A DNA stretch of 35,397 bases from an uncultured Campylobacter sp. (lineage in GTDB: Bacteria; Campylobacterota; Campylobacteria; Campylobacterales; Campylobacteraceae). The position numbers and the translations under genes were made by a program. Shown here piece by piece: positions 6,872-14,677 of this stretch (its first letter is position 1; every line of letters begins with the position of its first letter). The DNA is taken from positions 1 through 35,397 of the forward strand of contig UQBJ01000022.1 of the NCBI GenBank assembly GCA_900539255.1. The letters run 5' to 3'. Below the pieces are notes generated by a model. The model was given only the letters and a program-made list of their open reading frames with translations, was not told the DNA's origin and searched no databases.

Positions 6872-8227
6872 ATGAGAGATTACAAGGCTTTTGTTAAATT
6901 TTCAAAGGCTGGACCAAGATATACGAGCTATCCAACGGCGGTTGAGTTTAGCAAAGCCTTTACTTACGAGCAATACACTAGGATTTTGGGCGAGCAAAAG
7001 CGCCCTTTATCGCTGTATTTTCACTTGCCATTTTGTAGAAGTGCCTGTTATTTCTGCGGTTGCAATGTCATTTACACGGCAAAGGACGAAAACAAAGAGC
7101 GGTATTTAAGCTACATTTTCAAGGAAATGGATTTGCTCGGGCGTTTCACAGACACAAGCCGCAAAGTCGTGCAAATGCACTTTGGCGGCGGCACGCCTAC
7201 CTTTTTTTCAGCCGCTCAGCTTGAAAGGCTCATCAAAAAAATCAAAGCCGTTTTTGCAAATTTTGACGAAAATGCCGAAATCAGCTGTGAAATCGACCCG
7301 CGTTTTTTAGATGAAACGCAAACCAAAGTGCTTACGCAAAATGGCTTTAACCGCATAAGTTTTGGCGTGCAGGATTTTGATGAAAAAGTGCAAAAGGAAA
7401 TCCACAGAATTCAGCCCTTTGAGCTAACTAAAAGTGCTGTGGATATGGTGCGAAAGCAAGGGATAAAAAGTGTCAATATGGATTTGATTTATGGGCTGCC
7501 TTTTCAAAGCCTTGAAAGCTTTACAAACACGCTAAAAAAGGCACTTTTAATCAGCCCTGATAGGTTTGCGATTTTTAACTACGCGCATGTGCCTTGGCTT
7601 AAAAAAAATATGCGAAAATTCAACGAAAATGACATTCCAAGCCCTGACATAAAACTTGCGATTTTGGAATTTTGCGAGAAATTTTTAAGCGCAAATGGCT
7701 ATGAGATGATAGGAATGGACCATTTTGCAAAGCAAGATGATGAGCTTTTTAAGGCTCTTAAAAACGGCTCTTTGCACCGCAACTTTCAAGGCTACACAAC
7801 AAAGGGCGGTGCTGATTTGCTGGGCGTTGGGCTTACGAGCATAGGCGAGGGGCAAAGGCATTATGCGCAAAATTTCAAAGATATGCCAAGCTATGAAAAC
7901 GCCATTGACAGCGGGCTTTTGCCCTTTGAAAGAGGCGTGCTTTTAAGTGATGATGATGAGCTTAGAAAAGCCGTGATAATGGAGCTTATGGCGAATTTTG
8001 CCCTTGATATTAAAGGGATTGAAAATGAATTTAAAATCAACTTTTTTGAGTATTTTAAAGAGGATTTAAAACTTTTAGATGAATACAAAGACTTTGTAAG
8101 CGTGGATAAAAATGCCTTGAAAGTAAATGAAACAGGCGTTTTGCTGATACGAAATATCGCTATGTGCTTTGATGCGTATATGAAAAATTTAAGCGATGAC
8201 AAAAAAGTCTTTTCAAAGACGGTGTAA
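6872..8227 (+). CDS. hemN: Oxygen-independent coproporphyrinogen III oxidase
   Basis: Radical-SAM enzyme that decarboxylates two propionates of coproporphyrinogen III to give protoporphyrinogen IX in haem synthesis without oxygen. The 451-residue length is typical. The cluster-binding motif is FCRSACYFCGC with Cys55, 59 and 62, plus Cys64 as in HemN (C-x3-C-x2-C-x-C). GGGTPTF (105-111) is the SAM-binding glycine motif, and GPRYTSYPTA near the N-terminus is diagnostic of HemN rather than HemW. AAGGA lies nine bases before the ATG. The stop is followed after one base by the ATG of the Fe-S protein, so they form an operon. In a microaerophile that respires fumarate, this would be the main route to haem. 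Confidence 0.95.
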   Translation: MRDYKAFVKFSKAGPRYTSYPTAVEFSKAFTYEQYTRILGEQKRPLSLYFHLPFCRSACYFCGCNVIYTAKDENKERYLSYIFKEMDLLGRFTDTSRKVVQMHFGGGTPTFFSAAQLERLIKKIKAVFANFDENAEISCEIDPRFLDETQTKVLTQNGFNRISFGVQDFDEKVQKEIHRIQPFELTKSAVDMVRKQGIKSVNMDLIYGLPFQSLESFTNTLKKALLISPDRFAIFNYAHVPWLKKNMRKFNENDIPSPDIKLAILEFCEKFLSANGYEMIGMDHFAKQDDELFKALKNGSLHRNFQGYTTKGGADLLGVGLTSIGEGQRHYAQNFKDMPSYENAIDSGLLPFERGVLLSDDDELRKAVIMELMANFALDIKGIENEFKINFFEYFKEDLKLLDEYKDFVSVDKNALKVNETGVLLIRNIAMCFDAYMKNLSDDKKVFSKTV

Positions 8228-8228
8228 G

Positions 8229-9530
8229 ATGAGTTATGAAAGTATCACAAACGCTTGCGTGAAGTGCGGTAAGTGCATACCTGTTTGCACTATACACGAT
8301 ATAAATGCCGATGAGACGACAAGTCCGCGCGGTTTTTTGGATTTAATCGCTGCTTATAAGCAAAATGAGCTAAAAATGGATAAGAATTTAAAGCACATTT
8401 TTGAATCTTGCTTTTTATGCACGAACTGCGTGGAGGCTTGTCCGAGCAAACTTCGCGTGGATAGTGCTATCGAGGGCGTGCGGTATGAACTCGCAAAAAC
8501 CTACAAAATCGCTTGGTATAAACGATTAGCGTTTTTCTTGCTTGGCAACCGCAAGGTAATGGACTTTGTGGCGCGTTTTGGCTTTGTCTTTCAAAGCTGT
8601 GCCTTTAAAATTCAAGGCGACAATAGCCTTGCAAGTGTCGATGAAAAGGGAAATTTGCATAAAAATTTAGGAATGAGCGCGAGATTTAGCTTTCCTATGG
8701 TGAAAAAGGGGCGATTTTTACTGAGTCTTACTCGTCAAAGTTTTTTGCGCTCAAAGCCAGATTTTATCGACAACGGCGGGGACAAAACCATAGGGCTTTT
8801 TGTGGGTTGCTTGTCAAACTATGCTTACACCAGCACGGCTGAGGCGGTTTTAATCATCGCAAAAACCCTTAAAATCAATGTCGATTTGCTTAAAGAACAA
8901 AGCTGCTGTGGCGCACCGCAATACTTCACGGGCGATTTTAAAAGCGTTGAAAAATTAGCCAAAAAAAATGTGGAGTATTTTGAAAAAAAACTTGCAAATT
9001 TAGACGCTATCATCGTGCCAGAGGCGACTTGCTCAGCTATGCTTAATGTTGATTATGAGCATTTTTTTGAACTGCAAGGACAAAAAGAGTGGGCAAAACG
9101 CGCTCAAAGCGTGGCGAGTAGGATTTTTTTGGCGACAAAGTATTTTTATGATAACACAAATTTAGCTCAAATTCTAGCAAGCAAGGGCAAAAGCAGCTTG
9201 TGCGTAACCTACCACGACCCTTGCCACGCGCGCAAAATGCAAGGCGTTTTTAAAGAGCCACGCGCCTTGCTTGGGGCAAATTTCAAGCTCGTGGAGTTAA
9301 GCGAAGTGAATGCGTGCTGTGGCTTTGGGGGCGTGAGTATGCAAACAAATCACTTTGACAAGGCTTTGAAGGTTGGCATAAAAAAAGCGCACGACATAAA
9401 AGCAAGTGGCGCGCAAATCGTGAGTGCTGAATGCTCGGCGTGTAGAATGCAAATCTCAAACGCCTTAGAGCAAGAAAAGGCTGGGGTTTTGTTTAAAAAC
9501 CCGCTCGAACTCATCGCCTCCGCATTGTGA
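8229..9530 (+). CDS. GlpC/GlcF/LldE-like Fe-S oxidoreductase (two [4Fe-4S] motifs, two CCG domains)
   Basis: A 433-residue electron-transfer subunit. The N-terminus has two ferredoxin-type motifs, CVKCGKCIPVC (Cys10-20) and CFLCTNCVEACP (Cys61-71). Two cysteine-rich CCG domains follow: LFVGC...SCCGAPQ and CHARKM...ACCGFGG. This layout is shared by GlpC, GlcF and the heterodisulfide-reductase HdrD/B family. These usually pass electrons from a dehydrogenase to quinone or another carrier; no flavin partner lies nearby, so the donor is unknown. H. pylori HP0666, in the same position after hemN as I recall, is annotated glpC, but no glycerol genes are seen here. I prefer ATG 8229, one base after hemN, to an in-frame ATG at 8196 that would overlap hemN. 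Confidence 0.85.
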   Translation: MSYESITNACVKCGKCIPVCTIHDINADETTSPRGFLDLIAAYKQNELKMDKNLKHIFESCFLCTNCVEACPSKLRVDSAIEGVRYELAKTYKIAWYKRLAFFLLGNRKVMDFVARFGFVFQSCAFKIQGDNSLASVDEKGNLHKNLGMSARFSFPMVKKGRFLLSLTRQSFLRSKPDFIDNGGDKTIGLFVGCLSNYAYTSTAEAVLIIAKTLKINVDLLKEQSCCGAPQYFTGDFKSVEKLAKKNVEYFEKKLANLDAIIVPEATCSAMLNVDYEHFFELQGQKEWAKRAQSVASRIFLATKYFYDNTNLAQILASKGKSSLCVTYHDPCHARKMQGVFKEPRALLGANFKLVELSEVNACCGFGGVSMQTNHFDKALKVGIKKAHDIKASGAQIVSAECSACRMQISNALEQEKAGVLFKNPLELIASAL

Positions 9531-9754
9531 AATCACGCTTTTGGGCTTTAAATTTTAAAGTTAATTTGCGTAAAATTTGCGCCGTTTTGGTGTAAATTTG
9601 CAAAAAATTCACAAATTTGGGCGAAATTTTATCACAATTTAAGACAAAAAGGGCTAAAATTTGATTTTCATCAACTAACGGAGTGCAAATGTCAGCCTTT
9701 CTTTGAGTAGTTTGGCGCAGTTAATTTGCGCTAAATTCAAGGCTAAATTGAGTG

Positions 9755-9789
9755 TAAAGTGTGTTTAAGGCTTTGTTAAACACACTTTA
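9755..9789. terminator. Bidirectional terminator between convergent genes
   Basis: A perfect 14-base stem (TAAAGTGTGTTTAA, loop GGCTTTG, TTAAACACACTTTA) lies between the stop codons of the Fe-S oxidoreductase (+) and the PepSY protein (-). It is close to the minus-strand stop and suited to ending both transcripts. Confidence 0.7.
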
Positions 9790-9796
9790 AAGCCCC

Positions 9797-10351
9797 TTAC
9801 ACGCTCATATATCCAAGCACCACACACGCTAAAACGCCAAGTGCCAGCACGGCAAGCTGCGATTTGCGGTCTTTTTTGCTCGCAAACAAAGTTATCATCA
9901 GCCCCGAAAGATAAAGCAGCACAAGGCTCACGCCAAAGCCCACAGCAAGGATACTGAAATACCACCCACCCTTATCTTTGTGTAGCAAGATAATGTCGCC
10001 CAAAAGGCTTCGCGTGGTAGCGGTGATGAGCAAATCCTCGCCATTTTGTTTAGCATTGACGCTGTAATGAATGCCGCCCATACTCACGCCGCCTTTCTTT
10101 TTGTCGTTTCGCAAAGTCGTATCGGCTGGGATTTTGATACCTTGCGCCTTTAAAATGCCGAGCAAAACGCCCTTTTCATCGCCTTTTGGCAGCTGTATGC
10201 CGCTGGCGGTGTAGGTGATTTTGCTCGCGCCCGTGTCCTCTTTCAAGCCAAAAATGTATGACACGCCACTTACCGCATAAAGCAGCGCCACAGGCAAGAA
10301 AAACAGGCTCACATAAATGTGAAGATAGCGAAAAAACTTGTTTTTATTCAT
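9797..10351 (-). CDS. PepSY-associated transmembrane protein
   Basis: A 184-residue inner-membrane protein. The first helix, RYLHIYVSLFFLPVALLYAVSG (8-29), has the LHIYVSLFFLP.L..AVSG pattern of PepSY_TM proteins. A periplasmic domain of about 85 residues follows, and two further hydrophobic helices lie near the C-terminus (WYFSILAVGFGVSLVLLYLSG and LAVLALGVLACVVLGYMSV). PepSY_TM proteins are often linked to iron uptake or periplasmic redox and protease control, but a specific role cannot be assigned. I chose ATG 10351 because AGGAGG stands eight bases upstream; a longer frame begins at 10453 but lacks such a site and would cross the promoter. It has its own promoter with a DccR-like direct repeat. 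Confidence 0.8.
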   Translation of the reverse strand: MNKNKFFRYLHIYVSLFFLPVALLYAVSGVSYIFGLKEDTGASKITYTASGIQLPKGDEKGVLLGILKAQGIKIPADTTLRNDKKKGGVSMGGIHYSVNAKQNGEDLLITATTRSLLGDIILLHKDKGGWYFSILAVGFGVSLVLLYLSGLMITLFASKKDRKSQLAVLALGVLACVVLGYMSV

Positions 10352-10387
10352 CGTTTTTTCCTCCTTAGTGATAATAAAAACGGGGTG

Positions 10388-10420
10388 ATTGTATAAAAAA
10401 AGTGTGAATTGAGTGTGAAT
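10388..10420 (-). promoter_or_regulatory. Promoter of the PepSY gene with a DccR-like direct repeat
   Basis: On the minus strand, two ATTCAC-type half-sites 11 bases apart (ATTCAC, six bases, TTCACA; 10420-10403) lie over the expected -35 position. A TATACAAT -10 element follows at 10395-10388. From memory, the C. jejuni response regulator DccR binds WTTCAC-N6-TTCACW over the -35 of its targets, which this fits exactly. No dccRS genes are in the window. Confidence 0.55.
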
Positions 10421-10455
10421 TTTGTTTTGTAGAATGTGGGTTATTGAAAACAAAA

Positions 10456-10895
10456 TTCAGCGTGGATTTTTTGCTTAGTGCTGATACACTCCGCTTAAAA
10501 TGATAAATGTTTTGAGTTTTTTGTTGCGGCTGCGCCTTGCAACCCGCTTAGTCGCCTTTCTCTAACACGCATTAAAATAACAATGTAGATTTTCACTCGT
10601 TTTACTCGCTCAAAATGACAAAGTTTCGTCGTCATTGCGAGCGAGCAAGGCGAGCGTGGCAATCTATGAATTTAAACGCAAATTTACCTTTGGATTGCCA
10701 CGAATTTGCACGCTCACGCTTTGCAAATTCTCGCAATGATAAAATTCCTTGTCATACTAACTTGTCTTTGTTATACTTTGCTATTTCTTGTCATACTGAG
10801 GCGTTAGCCGAAGTATCCACGAATTTAAAGTGCGAGTTTGCACCTTTAAAGCGTGGATTTTTCGCTTCCTAACGAAAGCTCAAAATGACAAGATG
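10456..10895. repeat. Composite palindromic repeat island
   Basis: This gap without a real gene is built from repeats. It begins with a GTGGATTTTTTGC ... TTGCAACCCGCTTAGTCGCC stretch. Next is a long imperfect palindrome at 10633-10738 (CATTGCGAG, CGTGGCAATC, then GATTGCCACG, CTCGCAATG). Three CTTGTCATACT/TTGTTATACT ends follow, one with GAAGTATCCA (10785-10820). A GTGGATTTTTCGCT...GAAAGCTCAAAATGACAAG end in inverted orientation closes it (10853-10892). The same modules occur at 17.1 kb, 19.6 kb and in the two glycosyltransferase genes. A short open frame through it has the composition of translated repeat and is not a gene. Confidence 0.8.
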
Positions 10896-10983
10896 AGCTG
10901 TTTGTGTGAGCTTTGCGGATTTCACACTTAAATTTCGCTGCAATTGTGAGCCGTTAAAAAATTCACAACGATAGAGTAAAAAT

Positions 10984-11706
10984 TTAGCGTTTTTTGAATT
11001 TAGCGCAAAGTAGCGTGTAAATCGTGCGCAGGGGTCCGTAAAACACATAAAGGCTCACGGCGATGAAAATGCTTTCAAGCGTGTAAAGATAGAGCAAAGA
11101 AAAGGCAAGTATGAGCAGAACAAGCACTTTGAGCATATTTGCTTGACTCAAATCCACTTTTTTAAAGCTGGGATAGCGAATGTTGCTCACCATCAAAAAG
11201 GCAAGCCCGAGCTGGACGAGCAAAAACGCCACTTCAAAGCCGTGAAAGAAGTCGTAACGGGTATAAGCGTAGATATAAACCGCGCTAACTATGGCTGCTG
11301 TGGGTATGGGAAGCCCTATGAAAACGCTAGGCTCGTAAGTGCCTGTGGTTACATTAAAGCGGGCTAGGCGAATCGCCCCAAATACCACGAAAAAGCCACT
11401 AATCAGTGTGCCGATTTTGCCAAATTCGTATCCTAAATTCACATAAAAAAACACCGCTGGCGCCACGCCAAAGGCGACAAGGTCAGAAAGCGAGTCAAAC
11501 TCCACGCCGAATTTAGAAGTCGTGTTGGTAAGCCTTGCCACGCGCCCGTCAAGTCCGTCAAAGATGAGAGCGATGAAAATGTAAAGCAAAGCGCTAAATG
11601 CCCTGCCGTTCATCGATGAGATGATAGAGACAACGCCGCAAAAACAGCTCGCTGCGGTGAAAAGATTTGGCAAAATATAGGCTAAATGGGGTTTGTTCTC
11701 GTTCAT
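10984..11706 (-). CDS. pssA: CDP-diacylglycerol-serine O-phosphatidyltransferase
   Basis: Inner-membrane enzyme joining CDP-diacylglycerol and L-serine to make phosphatidylserine, the precursor of phosphatidylethanolamine. The 240-residue protein has the CDP-alcohol phosphotransferase motif D50-x2-D53-G-x2-A-R-x8-G67-x3-D71-x3-D75, read as DGLDGRVAR followed by FGVEFDSLSD. Several hydrophobic helices follow. The N-terminal HLAYILPNLFTAASCFCG is typical of the Gram-positive/Campylobacterota type PssA. Its ATG overlaps the TGA of the upstream Psd-like gene by four bases, so it is translationally coupled as last gene of the cheY operon. Identification is secure. Confidence 0.93.
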   Translation of the reverse strand: MNENKPHLAYILPNLFTAASCFCGVVSIISSMNGRAFSALLYIFIALIFDGLDGRVARLTNTTSKFGVEFDSLSDLVAFGVAPAVFFYVNLGYEFGKIGTLISGFFVVFGAIRLARFNVTTGTYEPSVFIGLPIPTAAIVSAVYIYAYTRYDFFHGFEVAFLLVQLGLAFLMVSNIRYPSFKKVDLSQANMLKVLVLLILAFSLLYLYTLESIFIAVSLYVFYGPLRTIYTLLCAKFKKR

Positions 11707-12605
11707 CTTGCGCCTTTACTTGAATTTGCGGGGCTTTGGGCTGAATTTTTAGCTTTTGCGGAAGTTTTTGTCGTGGCTTTTAAGCTCGCTTTGGTGCTTT
11801 TTGAATTTTTGGGCGTTTTTGTTTTGGCTGAATTTGTTTTTGGGCTTGCTGAATTTTTGCTTTGTTTAGTGGCTGAATTTTTGTTTGTTTTTGCACTTTT
11901 TGTTTGTGAAATTTGGGTGCTTTGGCTTGAATTTTTAGCTGAAATTTTAGTTTTTTGGGCTGAATTTGGTGCTGAAATTTGGCGTTTTGCACCGCTTTTT
12001 TGCGTTGCGCTAAAATAGCCAAGCAAGGCGCAGCTTGCGATTTCATCGCCTATGCCGACAAGTAGCCTTGTGTCCTTTGGTAAAAGCAGGCTGAGCGTGG
12101 CATTTAGGCTAAATCCCAGCTCTTCGCCCGCTTCAAGTTCGCCCAAGCCCTCATACAAGCCTATCTTGCGCTCCAAGCTGCCTCCGCTGATACGCAAGCC
12201 AAAATTTGTGTTGCCGTTTTTCGCTAAAATCAATACTCGTTCGCAAAAATTTGCCATATCAAAGCCAAAAAGCCCGTGCCTTACCTTGACTTTCATAATC
12301 CGCATTTTCGAGCTTGCGCGGATAATGCCCTCGTTATAAAGGGCGTTTTCGATGACAAGCTGCACGCATTCGCCTAAATCTCCGTGCTTTACCACACTTA
12401 TGTTAGCGATACGCCCGCAAACAGGGGCGATGATAGCCCTTTCATCGGTGCAAAACACCGCTTTTTGCGTGTTGCGACACAAAAAGCAAAGAGCTAAAAA
12501 CAGCACAAAAAGTAGCCAAGAAAAGCCAAAAAATACCCACCACACAAGCACAAGTGCGCCGAAAAATAGCAGAATTTCATAGCTTGACTTAGCAAAGAAT
12601 TTCAT
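11703..12605 (-). CDS. Phosphatidylserine decarboxylase-related membrane protein with low-complexity C-terminal tail
   Basis: 300 residues. Residues 9-43 form a hydrophobic anchor. Residues 50-198 follow the Psd fold (IIAPVCGRIANI, GFDMANFCERV, GIGDEIASCALLGYFS). Real Psd proenzymes self-cleave at a (L)GST/GSS site after the final strand to make the pyruvoyl group. Here the protein reads LLGYFSATQKSG (194-205), with no such site, so decarboxylase activity is doubtful. Residues about 201-300 are almost entirely Lys, Ser, Thr, Asn, Ala and Gln in loose repeats such as SAKT, NSAQ and KNSK. It lies between ftsH (two-base gap) and pssA (four-base overlap), an arrangement I also recall from C. jejuni and H. 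pylori. A regulatory or scaffold role in phosphatidylserine metabolism is possible but not shown. Confidence 0.75.
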   Translation of the reverse strand: MKFFAKSSYEILLFFGALVLVWWVFFGFSWLLFVLFLALCFLCRNTQKAVFCTDERAIIAPVCGRIANISVVKHGDLGECVQLVIENALYNEGIIRASSKMRIMKVKVRHGLFGFDMANFCERVLILAKNGNTNFGLRISGGSLERKIGLYEGLGELEAGEELGFSLNATLSLLLPKDTRLLVGIGDEIASCALLGYFSATQKSGAKRQISAPNSAQKTKISAKNSSQSTQISQTKSAKTNKNSATKQSKNSASPKTNSAKTKTPKNSKSTKASLKATTKTSAKAKNSAQSPANSSKGAR

Positions 12606-12607
12606 TT

Positions 12608-14677
12608 TTAGCCTTTTTGCGTGTCGTTTTCATTTTTATCGCTCTTTTTGCGAGCGGGTTTTTCGCCCTTTGGGCTTGAATTTTGAGCTAAATCTTCGCT
12701 TTTAGCTGAATTTTCGCCTGCGTTTTTGCTTTTTTTGGGGCGCAAGTTTTTTTCATCTTTTTCATCGCTTTGCAGGCGCGTTTTCATACCCTTTTGCTTT
12801 TCAAATTCAGCGATGATTTGTCGCACCTTTTCGCCCTCGATAGTTTCTTCCTCATAAAGTGCATCAACCATTGTTTCTATGGCGTCTTTGTAGAGTTTCA
12901 AAGTCGCCAAAACGCCTTTATACCGCTCATCAAGCGTGGCTTTGACATACTCATCTAACGCCTCAGCCGTTTTTTCCGAGTAGTCTTTTATCGTCTGTCC
13001 GCCTGTTAAAAAGGTGTTGCGTTGCTTTTCAAGCACCATAAGTCCAGCGATTTCGCTCATTCCATACATAGAAATCATCGCCTTGATAATGTCTGTGGCG
13101 CGCTCTAAATCATTGCTCGCGCCTGTTGAAATCTCGCCGATGAAAACTTCCTCCGCCGCTCGTCCGCCCAAAAGCACATCAACTTCGGCTAAAAGCTCGT
13201 GTTTTTGCATTAAAAATTTGTTTTCTTCTGGCGTGTTGAGCGTGTAGCCAAGTGCGGCAAGCCCGCGCGGGATAACGCTTACCTTGCTTACCTTTTTCGC
13301 GCCCTTTGTGGTCTCTGCTATGAGCGCGTGCCCACACTCGTGGTAGGTAACGATTTTTTTCTCTTTTTCGTTAATGCGGCGCGATTTCTTTTCAAGCCCA
13401 GCGATAGCGCGTTCTACGGCTTCGACTAAGTCTTTTTGCTCGACATATTTTTTGCTATCGCGCCCTGCTAAAAGTGCTGCTTCGTTGATGATATTTGCTA
13501 AATCTGCTCCCGCAAGCCCAGCGGTAAGGCGAGCGACATCTTCAACCTTTACTTCGGGCGAAATTTTCACATCTTTCATATGCACTCTTAAAATATCACA
13601 GCGCCCCTTAAAATCGGGCTTATCCACAAGCACTTGTCTGTCAAAACGCCCAGGGCGCAAAAGTGCAGCGTCTAAAATCTCAGGGCGGTTTGTCGCGGCT
13701 AAAACGATGACGGGCGAGCTTTCCGTGCCAAAGCCGTCCATTTCGGCTAAAAGTTGGTTTAGGGTTTGCTCTCTTTCGTCATTTCCGCCCATCATCGCCC
13801 CAGCCGCACGGCTTTTGCCGATAGCATCGATTTCATCGATGAAAACGATAGCGGGGGCTTCTTTTTTCGCCTTTTCAAACAAATCCCGCACACGGCTCGC
13901 GCCCACGCCCACAAACATTTCGATAAAAGATGAGCCAGAGACACTAAAAAACGGCACATCAGCCTCGCCTGCTACGGCTTTGGCTAAAAGCGTCTTGCCC
14001 GTGCCAGGGGGTCCTACGAGCAAAAGTCCTTTTGGAATTTTCGCGCCTAAATTTATGTAGCGTTCGGGGTATTTGAGAAAATCAACGATTTCTTTAACTT
14101 CTTCTTTTGCTTCTTCAACCCCAGCCACATCGCCAAATTTAACCTTTGGCTTTTCGCTATTGACGAGCCTGCCGCTTGAACCCATACCTAAAATCGAGCT
14201 TCCCATATTGCGCTGCATACGCGAAGCTAAAAACATCCAAATTCCAAAGAAAATAAACACAGGCAGCACCCACGAAAAAATCATATCCAAAAACCAGTTG
14301 CGCTCTGTCGGACGCCCATCATACACAATGCCCTTTTCATCGAGCAAAGCGATAAGCCCAGGGTCGTTGCTCACCTTTTGCGTGGTAAAGACGGCGTTTT
14401 GTTTGGATATAGCGCGAATGGTTGTTTGTCCTATATCCACGCGGGCTATTTGGTTGCTTTCGATGAGTTTTTTAAGCTCAGAGTAAGCTATGTTGCGGCT
14501 TGGCTCGGAGCTTAAAGCGTTTGAAGCAAGACTTGTTGGGCTGTCGTTAAAGCTACGAAAGAGCAAAATCGCTATGATAGCAAAAACCGCAAAGATTAAA
14601 ATAGGGTTTTTGTTGAAAAAATTGTTGTTGTTTGGGGGCATATTGTTGCCACCTTGTTGGTTTGGGTTGTTGTTCAT
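12608..14677 (-). CDS. ftsH: ATP-dependent zinc metalloprotease FtsH
   Basis: Membrane-bound AAA+ protease that degrades misplaced membrane proteins and short-lived regulators. From the chosen start (689 residues): a Gln/Asn-rich N-terminus, helix 1 at 26-41, a periplasmic domain, helix 2 at 131-151, Walker A GPPGTGKT (222-229), Walker B VFIDEID (278-284), second-region-of-homology RPGRFDRQ (341-348) and the zinc site HECGH (446-450). The last about 45 residues are Lys/Ser/Glu-rich. I chose the ATG at 14677 because it overlaps the prmA stop as ATGA and has AAGGA seven bases upstream; a frame starting at 14710 would run 11 residues into prmA. It is co-transcribed with prmA and the Psd-like gene. 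Confidence 0.96.
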   Translation of the reverse strand: MNNNPNQQGGNNMPPNNNNFFNKNPILIFAVFAIIAILLFRSFNDSPTSLASNALSSEPSRNIAYSELKKLIESNQIARVDIGQTTIRAISKQNAVFTTQKVSNDPGLIALLDEKGIVYDGRPTERNWFLDMIFSWVLPVFIFFGIWMFLASRMQRNMGSSILGMGSSGRLVNSEKPKVKFGDVAGVEEAKEEVKEIVDFLKYPERYINLGAKIPKGLLLVGPPGTGKTLLAKAVAGEADVPFFSVSGSSFIEMFVGVGASRVRDLFEKAKKEAPAIVFIDEIDAIGKSRAAGAMMGGNDEREQTLNQLLAEMDGFGTESSPVIVLAATNRPEILDAALLRPGRFDRQVLVDKPDFKGRCDILRVHMKDVKISPEVKVEDVARLTAGLAGADLANIINEAALLAGRDSKKYVEQKDLVEAVERAIAGLEKKSRRINEKEKKIVTYHECGHALIAETTKGAKKVSKVSVIPRGLAALGYTLNTPEENKFLMQKHELLAEVDVLLGGRAAEEVFIGEISTGASNDLERATDIIKAMISMYGMSEIAGLMVLEKQRNTFLTGGQTIKDYSEKTAEALDEYVKATLDERYKGVLATLKLYKDAIETMVDALYEEETIEGEKVRQIIAEFEKQKGMKTRLQSDEKDEKNLRPKKSKNAGENSAKSEDLAQNSSPKGEKPARKKSDKNENDTQKG

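Noticed and set aside
9690..9708. Five-codon frame (ATG TCA GCC TTT CTT TGA) with a GGAG upstream
   Set aside because: Too short to support; may be chance or the start of a lost gene.
10615..10872. Open frame of 85 codons
   Set aside because: Its product (RHCERARRAWQS, SCHTEALAEVST) is translated repeat DNA in an intergenic island, with no ribosome site.
11686..12018. Hydrophobic 110-codon frame on the plus strand
   Set aside because: It is the antisense of the low-complexity tail of the Psd-like protein; the Phe/Leu/Val content follows from Lys/Ser/Asn codons on the other strand.
13374..14060. 228-codon frame antisense to ftsH
   Set aside because: Ser/Ala/Pro-rich shadow of a highly conserved gene, no motifs.
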